This document shows positions 16,788 to 25,888 of a DNA stretch of 46,999 nucleotides, one piece after another. Under the pieces are notes generated by a model. That model had not been told where the DNA came from. It worked only from the letters and a program-made list of their open reading frames with translations, and did no database searches. A program made the translations under genes and the position numbers. This DNA comes from Pelolinea sp. GTDB taxonomy: Bacteria > Chloroflexota > Anaerolineae > Anaerolineales > Anaerolineaceae. The stretch covers positions 1 through 46,999 of the forward strand of contig JAAZOD010000034.1 in the NCBI GenBank assembly GCA_012797975.1, read 5' to 3'. Within the stretch, counting starts at the first letter, position 1. Each line of letters starts with the position of its first letter.

Positions 16788-18881
16788 CTATTCAACGATC
16801 ATTCTGGAATCCAAAGCCACCACGCCCTGTCCTTTGGTCAATACTTTCAACGGGTTGATCTCAAGTTCCCTGATCTGCGGAAAATCGACCGAAATGCGGC
16901 TGATGGCCTGCATGACCTCCACAACCGCATCCACGTCGTATTCCATCCCGCGCAAACCGGTCAGGATCTTTCCGGCCACCGTTTCGCGGATCATAGCGCG
17001 GATCTCCTCTTCTCCGATGGGGGCAATGCGAAAACTGACATCTTTCAGCGCTTCCACATAAATCCCGCCCATTCCCATCATCAATAGCGGGCCAAAATTT
17101 TCATCTCGCTTCATGCCCACAATGACCTCCTCCCCCGCTCCGATCATCTTTTCCACCATCACGCCCTGGACGCTGGCATGGGGAACATTTTTCCGCACGG
17201 TTTGGATCAAGTCATCATACGCATTATCCAGTGCAGCATCATCACCGATGTTGAGACGAATGCCACCCGCATCTGATTTATGCAAGATGTCATTGGAAAT
17301 GATCTTTAATACGACCGGATAACCGAAGATTTGAGCGATCTTCAATGCCTCTTCTTTTGAGCGTGCCGCATTCCCGGCCGCATTGGGAATTCCATATAAT
17401 TCCAGAAGCGGTCGCAGTTCCGCTTCGCCCAACTGCTTTCTGGATTGGATCGCATTGAAAAATCCCACCGCTTCGGACGGAGCCTGTTCCGTCTCTTTTA
17501 CGGAAGATGCCTTCCTTTCCTGTCGATATTGGCGGTAACGCCACATGGCCCCCAGCACAGCTCCTTCATCTTCCGGATAATCGAAAACGGGGATGCGATG
17601 GCTGTGTAAAAGCTGTTTGGCTTCCTCTGTGCTCTGCTTGCCGACCAGACCAACAAACGTCGTCCGCTTGCGGTCTGCCGTTTTTTGGCAAATGGATTCA
17701 GCCACCGCCAGCGGATTCACCAGCGCTTGCGGTACCAGCACGGGCAGCAAACTGCCCGCCTCACTGCATTCCTGGGCGATCTGCAGTGCGGTCCCGTACT
17801 CCCCTTCCGTCGCCCCGCCCAACATATCGATGGGATTCATGGTCTGGGCTGCCGCATTGAGATGCGGTTTTAACTGCGTCTGGAGGGTTTCCGAAATTGC
17901 CGCCAGTTTCAAGCCATTCGCATCCAGACTGTCCGAGAGCAGTGCTGCCGGTCCGCCCGCGTTGGTAAAAATGATCGATTGATTATTTTCAGGAAGCGGT
18001 TGAAAGTCGAACGCCATGGCTGTCTGCAACAGCAGGCGCAAAGAATTGACCTCAATGACCCCGGCTTGTCTAAAGGCGGTGGAATAAGCCGTTTGGGAAC
18101 CCGCCAGGGATCCGGTATGGGATGACACGGCTCTTGCCCCCGACTCGCTTTTACCGGCTTTTAATAAAATGATCGGTTTGCGGGGGGTAACCTCACTGGC
18201 AACCCGAAGAAAACGCCTGCCATCGCGGACCGATTCAACATAAGCAGCAATAACCCTCGTATTCGCATCATCCGCAAGATAGGCAATCATGTCCGTCTCG
18301 GTCACATCCATCTCATTGCCCAAACTGAGCAGATGCGAAAAACCAATTCCTTCATTGATCACATGGTCAACCACCCCGCCGCATACCGCACCGGATTGAG
18401 ATATAAAGCCGATCCCGCCTTTCGCCGGCATTCCTTTGATAAAGGTGGTATTCAATCCCGAATAGACATTGATCGTTCCCACACAATTGGGACCAATAAT
18501 ACGGATCCCGTAGCGCTGAGCGATCTGCTGCAATTCCGTTTCACGCTGTTTTCCGGTTTCGCCCAATTCCCTGAATCCTCCGGAAATGATGATGCAGGCC
18601 TTCACTCCTTTTTCACCGCAATTCGTCAACACTTCCGGTATCACCTCCGCCGGCAAAATGATGACAGCCAGGTCCACCCCGTCGGGCACTTCAGTGATCG
18701 TCTTGTAGCATGGATATTGCAGAATCCTCTCGGCATTCGGATTGATGGGGTAGACCTTTCCTTGAAATCCATACTGGTTGAGATTCTTCAGGATGCCGTA
18801 ACTGAGTTTATTGGAATTGGCGGAGGCACCGATCAACGCCACACTGGAAGGTGAAAAAAAGTAGTTTAGGTTATCCTGCAT
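16788..18881 (-). CDS. NDP-forming acyl-CoA synthetase (acetate-CoA ligase, alpha-beta fusion)
   Basis: A 697-residue protein. The N-terminal half is a CoA-binding and succinyl-CoA-synthetase-like alpha unit: SSVALIGASANSNKLSYGIL, IGPNCVGTIN, and the phospho-His loop SSHTGSLAG (His about 255). The C-terminal part is an ATP-grasp beta unit (GYPVVLKIISNDILHKSDAGG; EVIVGMKRDENFGPLLMMGMGG). The family interconverts acyl-CoA + ADP + Pi with acid + ATP + CoA, and so can save energy in fermentation. There is no GNAT domain, unlike protein acetyltransferase PatZ. I chose the ATG at 18881, which has GGGAG seven bases upstream; the ORF could extend 21 codons further. The next gene begins 8 bases after the stop. 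Confidence 0.9.
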   Translation of the reverse strand: MQDNLNYFFSPSSVALIGASANSNKLSYGILKNLNQYGFQGKVYPINPNAERILQYPCYKTITEVPDGVDLAVIILPAEVIPEVLTNCGEKGVKACIIISGGFRELGETGKQRETELQQIAQRYGIRIIGPNCVGTINVYSGLNTTFIKGMPAKGGIGFISQSGAVCGGVVDHVINEGIGFSHLLSLGNEMDVTETDMIAYLADDANTRVIAAYVESVRDGRRFLRVASEVTPRKPIILLKAGKSESGARAVSSHTGSLAGSQTAYSTAFRQAGVIEVNSLRLLLQTAMAFDFQPLPENNQSIIFTNAGGPAALLSDSLDANGLKLAAISETLQTQLKPHLNAAAQTMNPIDMLGGATEGEYGTALQIAQECSEAGSLLPVLVPQALVNPLAVAESICQKTADRKRTTFVGLVGKQSTEEAKQLLHSHRIPVFDYPEDEGAVLGAMWRYRQYRQERKASSVKETEQAPSEAVGFFNAIQSRKQLGEAELRPLLELYGIPNAAGNAARSKEEALKIAQIFGYPVVLKIISNDILHKSDAGGIRLNIGDDAALDNAYDDLIQTVRKNVPHASVQGVMVEKMIGAGEEVIVGMKRDENFGPLLMMGMGGIYVEALKDVSFRIAPIGEEEIRAMIRETVAGKILTGLRGMEYDVDAVVEVMQAISRISVDFPQIRELEINPLKVLTKGQGVVALDSRMIVE

Positions 18882-18980
18882 ATACAATCTCCCATTATTT
18901 TTCAACGCGGATTCTTGTTCATTATAGCTGGGATTGTTCTGCAAGAAGGTAAGCGATGACTGGTTATTTTTCTCACTTTA

Positions 18981-18989
18981 TGTTAAACT
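18981..18989 (+). promoter_or_regulatory. Extended -10 promoter of the rpsF operon
   Basis: TG-T-TAAACT at 18981-18989 is an extended -10 element; no clear -35 was found. The start would fall near 18996, giving a leader of about 95 bases, enough for a regulatory RNA structure. A TTGACA at 19007-19012 has no matching -10 downstream. Confidence 0.45.
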
Positions 18990-19031
18990 TGGAGCCGGCA
19001 AGTTAGTTGACAAATCGTTGACTACCTTTCC

Positions 19032-19065
19032 GCTCCTGGCTTCACCAACGGTGTCGATCAGGGGC
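19032..19065 (+). promoter_or_regulatory. Candidate S6:S18-type leader hairpin
   Basis: In the rpsF leader GCTCCTG (19032-19038) pairs with CAGGGGC (19059-19065, one U-G pair). It encloses an inner hairpin CACC-AAC-GGTG (19043-19053). Many bacteria have an rpsF leader bound by the S6:S18 complex for autoregulation. The location just before rpsF and the stem with an internal loop agree with this, but I cannot verify the conserved CCG element against a covariance model. Confidence 0.4.
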
Positions 19066-19090
19066 ATACCCGAGGAAAGGAGGAATCCTT

Positions 19091-19372
19091 ATGCGTACAT
19101 ACGAATTGGTCGTGATCATTCATCCTGATCTTGATGATGAAGCAGTGAATCAAGCTGTGGATAAGATCAAGAATTGGATCGAAACAGGCAAAGGCAAGAT
19201 CGCAGAAGTGCAAGAATGGGGAAAACGCCGTCTGGCATACCCGATTCAAAAACAGTATGAAGGGCTGTATTATCTTCTGAAACTTGAATTGGATCCCGCA
19301 AGCAACGCTGAATTGGAGCGCAATATCCGCATTCTTGAGCCTGTCATGCGCTATATGTTGATTGCAAAATAA
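19091..19372 (+). CDS. rpsF: 30S ribosomal protein S6
   Basis: A 93-residue protein of normal length. It starts MRTYELVVIIHPDLDDEAVNQ and has WGKRRLAYPIQKQYEGLYYLL, both signatures of bacterial S6, which binds 16S rRNA together with S18 in the platform of the small subunit. A near-perfect AAAGGAGGAA ribosome-binding site lies 6 bases upstream. It heads the rpsF-ssb-rpsR set, a conserved order; here rplI is replaced by a PpiC gene. Confidence 0.97.
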   Translation: MRTYELVVIIHPDLDDEAVNQAVDKIKNWIETGKGKIAEVQEWGKRRLAYPIQKQYEGLYYLLKLELDPASNAELERNIRILEPVMRYMLIAK

Positions 19373-19390
19373 GCACAAACGGAGTTTTAA

Positions 19391-19795
19391 ATGAGTCGCA
19401 GTCTTAACAAGGTCATGATTATTGGTAATCTAGGTAGAGATCCTGAAATGCGGTATACGCCTTCAGGAAAACCAGTAACTACATTTTCGGTCGCCACCAA
19501 TCATGTGTGGGTCGATACAACCGGTCAAAAACATTCCGAAACGGAATGGTTCAATGTTGTTTGCTGGAACAGTCTAGCGGAGATCTGCAAAGATCATCTT
19601 TCCAAAGGTGACCGTGTCTATGTAGAAGGTCGATTGCAAACACGCCACTGGGAAGATACAGATGGAAATCAACGCACCAGTGTTGAGATCGTGGCAGCTG
19701 AAATGATGATCCTTGGCGACCGCGCATCATCCAGTGATTCTGAAGAGAACAACCTGGATAACATGCAAGAATTTGAAGAAAATGATACGTTGTAA
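19391..19795 (+). CDS. ssb: Single-stranded DNA-binding protein
   Basis: A 134-residue protein with a complete OB fold: SLNKVMIIGNLGRDPEMRYTPSG, then TEWFNVVCWNSLAEICKDHLSKGDRVYVEGRL. It coats single-stranded DNA in replication and repair. It lacks the usual long Gly/Pro-rich linker, and its last residues are EFEENDTL instead of the classical DDDIPF-type tip that docks partner proteins. The tip is still acidic but ends without Pro-Phe. GGAG lies seven bases before the ATG. It sits 18 bases after rpsF and is probably co-transcribed. Confidence 0.96.
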   Translation: MSRSLNKVMIIGNLGRDPEMRYTPSGKPVTTFSVATNHVWVDTTGQKHSETEWFNVVCWNSLAEICKDHLSKGDRVYVEGRLQTRHWEDTDGNQRTSVEIVAAEMMILGDRASSSDSEENNLDNMQEFEENDTL

Positions 19796-19816
19796 ATTAA
19801 GGAAGGTAATACACCT

Positions 19817-20116
19817 ATGAGCGAAGATAGACGAGATTCTATGGGTGAAGAACAAGATGAGAGATTTGCAGGCCGCGGCAACCGACATTATATTGCCCGC
19901 CCGAAATTTTGCCAATTTTGTTCTGATAAAACCCAGGAAATTGATTATAAGAACGTTGAATTACTCAAACGTTTCATCACCGAAGAAGGGAAAATTCGTC
20001 CCCGTCGGCAAACTGGCACTTGCGCAAAACATCAACGCGCATTAGCGACAGAAATCAAGCGATCCAGGCATATTGCTTTACTGCCGTTTGTTTCCGGCTC
20101 CTGGCAAAAAAAATAG
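19817..20116 (+). CDS. rpsR: 30S ribosomal protein S18
   Basis: A 99-residue protein. The S18 core is clear: [22 protein letters not shown], then [23 protein letters not shown], ending RHIALLPF. Two CxxC/CxxH pairs (FCQFC and CAKHQ) make this the zinc-binding (C+) form. It partners S6 on 16S rRNA. An N-terminal extension of about 20 residues is acidic and arginine-rich. AAGGAAGG precedes the ATG by about ten bases. Confidence 0.96.
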   Translation: MSEDRRDSMGEEQDERFAGRGNRHYIARPKFCQFCSDKTQEIDYKNVELLKRFITEEGKIRPRRQTGTCAKHQRALATEIKRSRHIALLPFVSGSWQKK

Positions 20117-20140
20117 TCTTTCATTGATTGGAGAGTCGCA

Positions 20141-21517
20141 ATGACAACCAAGAAGAAAACACGGGGAGAAGAATTAAAACCGCACAGTATCAATACCAAA
20201 GAAAAAATGAATGCCAAGAAATTGACCATTGGCTTCATCATTTTCGCGATCATTGTGGTCGGTATCATTGGCTATGCATTTCTGTATGACAAGGTTCTCA
20301 AGTTCAACAAGCCAGTGGCAGTTGTTGGCGAAAACAAGATCTACGGTAAAGAATTCAACCAGCGCGTAAGACTGGAAAGAAATTCTTATGTCCTCCAATA
20401 CAACCAGATCGCTGTGCAAATGGTCTTGATGTCTGATAGCGAGGATTACGTCAGTTATTACAAGCAGCAGTTGTCACAGATCCTGTCGATCCTGGACGAT
20501 TATGAATATTTGGGAGAATACGTCCTTGATTCCATGATCGATGAAGAAGTGGTAAAAATTGAAGCTGAAAAACGTGGTATCACGGTCAGTGACGAAGAAG
20601 TGGATGCCATGATGCAGCAATTGTTCGGATATTACCCAAACGGCACAGCCACTCCCACGGTGAGCAGTTGGGTTTTCGAACCCACCTCCACATTAACCAG
20701 CGTGCAGGAGACTCTGATAGCGGTTCCACCGACCTCAGAAGTTCCCACACAGGCTGCGACCGAAGCCCCCACAGCAACCGTTGCGGTAGAGGGAGAAGCA
20801 GAAATTATTGAAGAACCCACCGCCACCCTGGGGGTCACTGCCACAGCAGAAGTAACCCTGGTGCCCACGGCCACCGAAATTAGCGGCACGGCCACACCTG
20901 CTCCAACTCCCACGGTTTACACCGAAGAGATCTATCAGCAGAACTATGACGAGTACGTTGAAGGGCTGAAGGGCATCGAAATCGACGAATCGGTTTTGCG
21001 AGAATACATCGCAAACTACCTGCTGGAGCAAAAGCTCTACGCAGCCATTACTTCCGAGGTTTCCCGTATGCAAGATCAGGTTTGGGCACGCCATATCCTG
21101 GTCAGCACACAGGACGAAGCCATCGCCGTCTTGAACCGTCTGGCAGGCGGAGAAGATTGGAATACGGTCTGCAACGAAGTGACATTGGACCAAAGCGGCG
21201 CGGAAAACTGTGGTGATTTGGGTTGGTTTGCCAAAGGCCAGATGATCGAAGCTTTTGAAACTGAAGCGTTCAATCTGGACATTGGTGAAATCAGCAATCC
21301 GGTAGAATCCTCTTATGGATGGCATATCATTCAGGTTCTCGGGCATGAACAACGCTCCGTAGAAACCGATTATGATTACCAGCGCCTGCAGAGCAACTAT
21401 TATGATCTCTGGTTGCAGGATGTAAAAGCCAACCTCACCATCGTCAAAAACGATAATTGGAAAGATCATGTTCCAACAGAACCATCCGTTGAGCTCGATA
21501 TGCGGGTAAGCCAATAA
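20141..21517 (+). CDS. Membrane-anchored PpiC/parvulin peptidyl-prolyl isomerase with Thr/Pro-rich linker
   Basis: A 458-residue protein. It has a basic cytosolic N-terminus, one membrane segment at about 28-49 (LTIGFIIFAIIVVGIIGYAFLY) and a SurA/PrsA-like helical chaperone part (about 55-165). A Thr/Pro/Ala-rich insert follows at about 167-260 with many TPT, TAT and PTA units. The helical part then resumes, and the parvulin domain covers about 312-402 (ARHILVSTQDEA; GDLGWFAKGQM; SSYGWHIIQVL). It should fold secreted proteins outside the membrane. The insert splits the chaperone part and may be an exposed, glycosylated spacer. RBS GGAGAG upstream. It occupies the place of rplI in the rpsF operon and ends at a strong terminator. 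Confidence 0.88.
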   Translation: MTTKKKTRGEELKPHSINTKEKMNAKKLTIGFIIFAIIVVGIIGYAFLYDKVLKFNKPVAVVGENKIYGKEFNQRVRLERNSYVLQYNQIAVQMVLMSDSEDYVSYYKQQLSQILSILDDYEYLGEYVLDSMIDEEVVKIEAEKRGITVSDEEVDAMMQQLFGYYPNGTATPTVSSWVFEPTSTLTSVQETLIAVPPTSEVPTQAATEAPTATVAVEGEAEIIEEPTATLGVTATAEVTLVPTATEISGTATPAPTPTVYTEEIYQQNYDEYVEGLKGIEIDESVLREYIANYLLEQKLYAAITSEVSRMQDQVWARHILVSTQDEAIAVLNRLAGGEDWNTVCNEVTLDQSGAENCGDLGWFAKGQMIEAFETEAFNLDIGEISNPVESSYGWHIIQVLGHEQRSVETDYDYQRLQSNYYDLWLQDVKANLTIVKNDNWKDHVPTEPSVELDMRVSQ

Positions 21518-21520
21518 CAA

Positions 21521-21550
21521 AAAAGGAGCTGAACAAATCCAGCTCCTTTT
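21521..21550. terminator. Bidirectional intrinsic terminator (PpiC / smc)
   Basis: AAAAGGAGCTG (21521-21531) pairs perfectly with CAGCTCCTTTT (21540-21550) around an eight-base loop. It has A's on one side and T's on the other, so it can end transcripts of the PpiC gene (+) and of smc (-), which converge here. Confidence 0.88.
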
Positions 21551-21564
21551 CGTTTTCAGAGTTC

Positions 21565-24500
21565 TCACTCCACCAGGTCGTCGGTGACCTCTTCCAATTT
21601 CAAGCTGATCACCTGACTGGCCGAATCGCGCCCCATGGTCACTCCATAGATGACATTGGCAAGTTGGACAGTATTGCGGTTATGGGTGATCACGATGAAT
21701 TGTGTTTTATCGCTTAATTCCTTCATCAATTGCCCCAGGCGCAAAACGTTCGATTCATCCAACATGGCATCCACCTCGTCCAGCACACAGAAGGGCGTGG
21801 GCGAAATTTTCAGCAGGGAGAAGATCAAGGCAATGGCGGTTAAGCTTCTTTCACCACCTGATAGCAACGCCAATTCCTGTTTTCGCTTGCCGGGCAAGGT
21901 GGCTTCGATTTCAATGCCGGTTTCCGTGATATTCTCTTCGTCCTCAATCACCAATCTGGCGCTGCCGCCTCCAAACAGTTGCTTGAAGATTTCCGAGAAC
22001 TCATCATTCACCGCTTTAAAGGTCTCTTTGAACTTGACCTTGATGATCTCTTCCAGTTCCACCACCACCTTGCGCAGGTCGTTTTCCGCTTTTTCCAGAT
22101 CGTTCATTTGAGAGGTCAGGAATTCATATCGTTCGCTCTCTTCTTTGAATTCCTTTTCTGCCTCCGGATTTACCGCTCCCATGCGATGAATGGCGGATTT
22201 CAAATTCTTGATCTGGTCTTCCAGATCAAGCGGGATCTGTGTGATCTTGGGCAGATTGGCCACCATCCCATCGATCGGCAAGGGCTTCGGCCCGCTGATC
22301 TCCGGTTCATAGTCGTACGAAACCAATCCGAAATCATCAGAGATGCGCTCTTTCAACACATCCATCTGGTTCTTCACTTTATCGACTTGCATCTCCAGTT
22401 GGATAAAATGCCGTTCGATGATGCTCTGATTTTTGCGCAGCGCCTCCGTCGAATTTTGCCGCTTCTCGATCTCCGCATTGATGGTGAAAATCTCACTCTC
22501 GATGGGCGTTATTTTTTCCATTAATCCATCGATCTGCCGGTTCAGTTCGCCCACCCGGGCCGTGTTCTGCGTGTACTTTCCGGTTAATTCTGCATGTTGG
22601 TTTTCCAGTGAATTTATTTTTTCCTTTAGCTCATTACACTGGGTTTCCAGACTGCCGATCAATTGAACAGCGTCTTGCAGGCGGCTCTTGGAGCTTTGGA
22701 AGCTTTCCTGTGCCACGGCATATTCTGTCTTCTTTTGGAAATAATCCTGGTTCAGTTCGTCCAGGGAAATGGAAACTGCCTGTTTTTTCAACGTTTCAAT
22801 ATCCTGGTTTACCTTTTCCGCCTGGATTTGAGCATCTTTTATGGACTGCTTCAGTTCATTTTTGGTTTCGATGCCCTCTTGAATTTCCTGCAGCAGCTTT
22901 GCCACCAATTGCTTGTTGAGGCGGATATCCTGCGATGCATCCGCTTGCTTGGATTGAATTTCCTTTAAGCTTGCCTGCACGCTTTTCAAATCCATCTCCG
23001 AAGAGGTGATCTTTTCGCGCAATGCAGTGCTCTTCTTCTCTATTCCTTCAACAATGCTTTTTTGCGTGGTTTCTTCTTTTTCAACATCCGCAGCTTTTCC
23101 TTTGATTTCCCGGATCGCATCCTGCAGATCTTCGATTTCTTTTTCTCGTTTGAAAACGAATTCGCTGGTCGCCCCTCCCACAGAAATGATCCCGTTCCCA
23201 TAAAAAATTCCGCCATCCTTCAGAACTACTTTTTGATGAGATTCCAGTTTTGGCAGCACCTGCTCCAGATGATCAGAATCATCCAACAGGTATGTATCGG
23301 CAAACAGGATCGCTAGAATGGATTGATATTCAGCTGCCGACTGGACAAAATCCATGATCGGATGACATCCGGGCAGCGCTTTCTCGGCGGGTACTTTCTC
23401 ACTTTTTATCATCGCTTGTGGAATCAGGATCGAATGAGAATCTCCGGCATCTTGAATGAGCGCCAGGATATTCTTCAACCCCATTGAACGGTCAAGCACC
23501 AACCCTTCGGTGGCATCCCCCAGCACTGCCGCCACGGCTTTTTCATAGCCATTTTGCACACGAATGCACGAAAGCAGCAATTCAAAGGTCCCCTGCATCT
23601 TTTTCTGCTGAAAGGTGCTGAGCAGTTTCTTCGTGCCGGTCTTGAATCCCTCCATGTTCTTTTTGGCGCTGACCAGCACGTTTAACTGCGTTTCTTTGGC
23701 GGCAATATCGTTGGTGAACTTCTGCAGGGCATTTTTAACCCTGCCGATCTCATCATTGACCTTCTCTTTCTGTTCGTTCAATACCCGCAGCTCATCGTTG
23801 TCCCGATTCAGTTGATCCTGTTTTTCGTTGAACAACGCTTGTGTCTTGGTGACCGAACTGAGAATTTCCTGGTATTTTGCATCCTGCGTTTTAATCAACT
23901 CATCCAATTCGGTACGGCGCTTGACCAGTATTTCCACCCGTGTTTCCAGATCGGAATTTTTTGCCTGACTGCCGACAATGGTTTTATCGATTTCCAGTTT
24001 TTGCTGCTGTAAACTCGTGATCCGGGTTTGCACCTGCTGCAGCTCATTTTTCTTCTGGTTCAGGGATGTTTCCAGGGTATTCAATTCAGCTTGGATTGTT
24101 TCAAGGTTCTTTTCTTGCTCCTGGTGTTTGCTTTCCAAGTCCACCTTTTGTTCAACACGGCCTCGTAATTCCTCTTCGGTATAGGTCATGGATGAACGGA
24201 GGGAGTCACGCTGTTCTTCATATCCCTTGAAGCGTTCATCAATGATGGCAAGTTCCCGGTTGATCTTTTCTTTTTCATTCTGCAATTCAGAAAGCTGGTT
24301 GTTCAACACAGATAAAGCATCTCGTTTTTCTTGCAGAATTTTTCGTTGGGCAGTGTTTTCATCATCACCGCTCAACACGCTCATGCGAATACCGTTCAAC
24401 TCTGCTTCTTTCTTGATCTTGGCATCCAGCGATTCGCGATAATCTTTCTGCAGATTGTTCCAGCGATATCCGTACCAATCTTTCAGCAGCAGTTGCAGAT

Positions 24501-25167
24501 CAGCATTGATGCGGTTGTATTCCTTGGCACGTTCCATCTGTTTTTCCAAACGTCCGATGCGCGGCCGGATCTCAAAGAGGATATCCTTTACCCGGTCCAT
24601 ATTCTCCACAGTCTTGTCGAGTTTGCGGATGGCCTCTTCCCGCCTGGCTCGATAGAGCCGAATCCCCGCCGCTTCTTCAAAGAACAAGCGGCGATCCTGC
24701 GGTTTCAACGATAGAGCCGAATCCACCAGTCCCTGGCCAATGATCGTATAAGTTCGTTCTGCCAGACCCGAATTGGCCAACAGCTCTTGAATATCCCTCA
24801 GACGGACTTTCCTCTCATTAATAAGATATTCATTCTCCCCACTGCGGTAGGCCCGCCGGGTGATGCTCACCACATCATAATCGATCGGCAGCCAACCATC
24901 TTCGTTATTGAATCGAATGGTGGCTGAGGCCATCGACATCTTGGAACGCTGTGTTGATCCGGAATAGATCATGTCTTCGGTCTTTTTGCCGCGCAGCACG
25001 CTATATGCCTGTTCCCCCAGCACCCAGCGAATGGAATCGGCAATGTTCGATTTCCCCGATCCATTCGGACCTACAACGGCCGTGATTTTATCCGGAAATG
25101 CAAACTGAGTCTTTGTAGCAAAAGTTTTATATCCATGAAGTTCCAGGGCTTCCAGTTTTTGATTCAT
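21565..25167 (-). CDS. smc: Chromosome segregation protein SMC
   Basis: A 1200-residue protein with the full SMC plan. The N-terminal Walker A is VGPNGSGKSNIADS (33-40), followed by a long coiled coil. The hinge lies at about 500-670 (FKTGTKKLLSTFQQKKMQGT... VLKDGGIFYGNGIISVGG), followed by the returning coil. The C-terminal signature is LLSGGERSLTAIAL and Walker B CVLDEVDAMLDESNV. It compacts and separates the chromosome together with ScpA and ScpB. It lies seven bases after rnc on the same strand, and scpA is divergent just beyond rnc, so the condensin genes are neighbours but not one operon. Confidence 0.97.
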   Translation of the reverse strand: MNQKLEALELHGYKTFATKTQFAFPDKITAVVGPNGSGKSNIADSIRWVLGEQAYSVLRGKKTEDMIYSGSTQRSKMSMASATIRFNNEDGWLPIDYDVVSITRRAYRSGENEYLINERKVRLRDIQELLANSGLAERTYTIIGQGLVDSALSLKPQDRRLFFEEAAGIRLYRARREEAIRKLDKTVENMDRVKDILFEIRPRIGRLEKQMERAKEYNRINADLQLLLKDWYGYRWNNLQKDYRESLDAKIKKEAELNGIRMSVLSGDDENTAQRKILQEKRDALSVLNNQLSELQNEKEKINRELAIIDERFKGYEEQRDSLRSSMTYTEEELRGRVEQKVDLESKHQEQEKNLETIQAELNTLETSLNQKKNELQQVQTRITSLQQQKLEIDKTIVGSQAKNSDLETRVEILVKRRTELDELIKTQDAKYQEILSSVTKTQALFNEKQDQLNRDNDELRVLNEQKEKVNDEIGRVKNALQKFTNDIAAKETQLNVLVSAKKNMEGFKTGTKKLLSTFQQKKMQGTFELLLSCIRVQNGYEKAVAAVLGDATEGLVLDRSMGLKNILALIQDAGDSHSILIPQAMIKSEKVPAEKALPGCHPIMDFVQSAAEYQSILAILFADTYLLDDSDHLEQVLPKLESHQKVVLKDGGIFYGNGIISVGGATSEFVFKREKEIEDLQDAIREIKGKAADVEKEETTQKSIVEGIEKKSTALREKITSSEMDLKSVQASLKEIQSKQADASQDIRLNKQLVAKLLQEIQEGIETKNELKQSIKDAQIQAEKVNQDIETLKKQAVSISLDELNQDYFQKKTEYAVAQESFQSSKSRLQDAVQLIGSLETQCNELKEKINSLENQHAELTGKYTQNTARVGELNRQIDGLMEKITPIESEIFTINAEIEKRQNSTEALRKNQSIIERHFIQLEMQVDKVKNQMDVLKERISDDFGLVSYDYEPEISGPKPLPIDGMVANLPKITQIPLDLEDQIKNLKSAIHRMGAVNPEAEKEFKEESERYEFLTSQMNDLEKAENDLRKVVVELEEIIKVKFKETFKAVNDEFSEIFKQLFGGGSARLVIEDEENITETGIEIEATLPGKRKQELALLSGGERSLTAIALIFSLLKISPTPFCVLDEVDAMLDESNVLRLGQLMKELSDKTQFIVITHNRNTVQLANVIYGVTMGRDSASQVISLKLEEVTDDLVE

Positions 25168-25174
25168 GCGTTAC

Positions 25175-25888
25175 TTATTCCTGATAGATCCTCTCTAGGG
25201 CTTTTTTGGCGGCATCTTTTTCAGCAGATTGCTTGCTCTTTCCACTTCCTCGGGCATAAGATTTCTTATTGATGTACACTTCCACTTCAAATAACTTGGA
25301 ATGATCTGGACCGGATGCCTTGAGGGTAACATATTTTGGGGGAGGATAACCCAGGGACTGCGACCATTCCTGCAATTTCGATTTCGGATCCTCATTTTTA
25401 TGCATTTCCAAAATATCATCCACGGCCACTTCCAGCAGAGGGTTTAAAAATGAGCGGATGGCGGCCAATCCCTGATCAAGGTAGATCGCACCGATCAGCG
25501 CTTCAAACGCATCGCACAACAAACTGCTGCGAATCCTTCCGCCGGTCTTGATCTCTCCTCTGCCCAAACGCAGGGCATTTCCCAGCCGGAGATAGCGGGC
25601 AAAATCAGCCAATTCCTCGGTTTGAACCAACGCCGAACGCATTTGGGTCAGGTCGCCTTCGGGCATCTCAGGATACTTATCATATAACCATTCTCCGACC
25701 AGGAAATCAAGTACGGCATCACCTAAAAATTCCAGTCGCTCATTATCCTCGATCGCTTCAGGATTTTCATTCAAGTAGGAACGATGCGTGAGTGCCCGTA
25801 TCAGTAAGAGGATATTATTAAATTTCAACCCAAGTCTTTTTTCTAATTCTTGCGGCAGCTCAGGAATAAATTCTGATGATTCGTTCAA
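25175..25888 (-). CDS. rnc: Ribonuclease III
   Basis: A 237-residue protein. The RNase III signature NERLEFLGDAVLDFLV (about residues 44-59) holds the catalytic Glu and Asp, and ESLI/EALIGAIYLDQG has the second acidic pair. A C-terminal double-stranded-RNA-binding domain begins at DPKSKLQEWSQSLG and ends GKSKQSAEKDAAKKALE. It processes rRNA precursors and structured mRNAs. The start is TTG at 25888, supported by GGAGGAAG five bases upstream; no early ATG exists. It is co-transcribed with smc. Confidence 0.96.
   Translation of the reverse strand: MNESSEFIPELPQELEKRLGLKFNNILLLIRALTHRSYLNENPEAIEDNERLEFLGDAVLDFLVGEWLYDKYPEMPEGDLTQMRSALVQTEELADFARYLRLGNALRLGRGEIKTGGRIRSSLLCDAFEALIGAIYLDQGLAAIRSFLNPLLEVAVDDILEMHKNEDPKSKLQEWSQSLGYPPPKYVTLKASGPDHSKLFEVEVYINKKSYARGSGKSKQSAEKDAAKKALERIYQE

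Noticed and set aside
19007-19035. TTGACA at 19007 as the -35 of the rpsF promoter
   Set aside because: No acceptable -10 lies 15-19 bases downstream; the extended -10 at 18981-18989 is better.
20735-21568. Long minus-strand open frame (277 codons) opposite the PpiC gene
   Set aside because: It mirrors the Thr/Pro-rich linker codons as Gly/Cys-rich sequence and has no family motif; the PpiC frame is certain.
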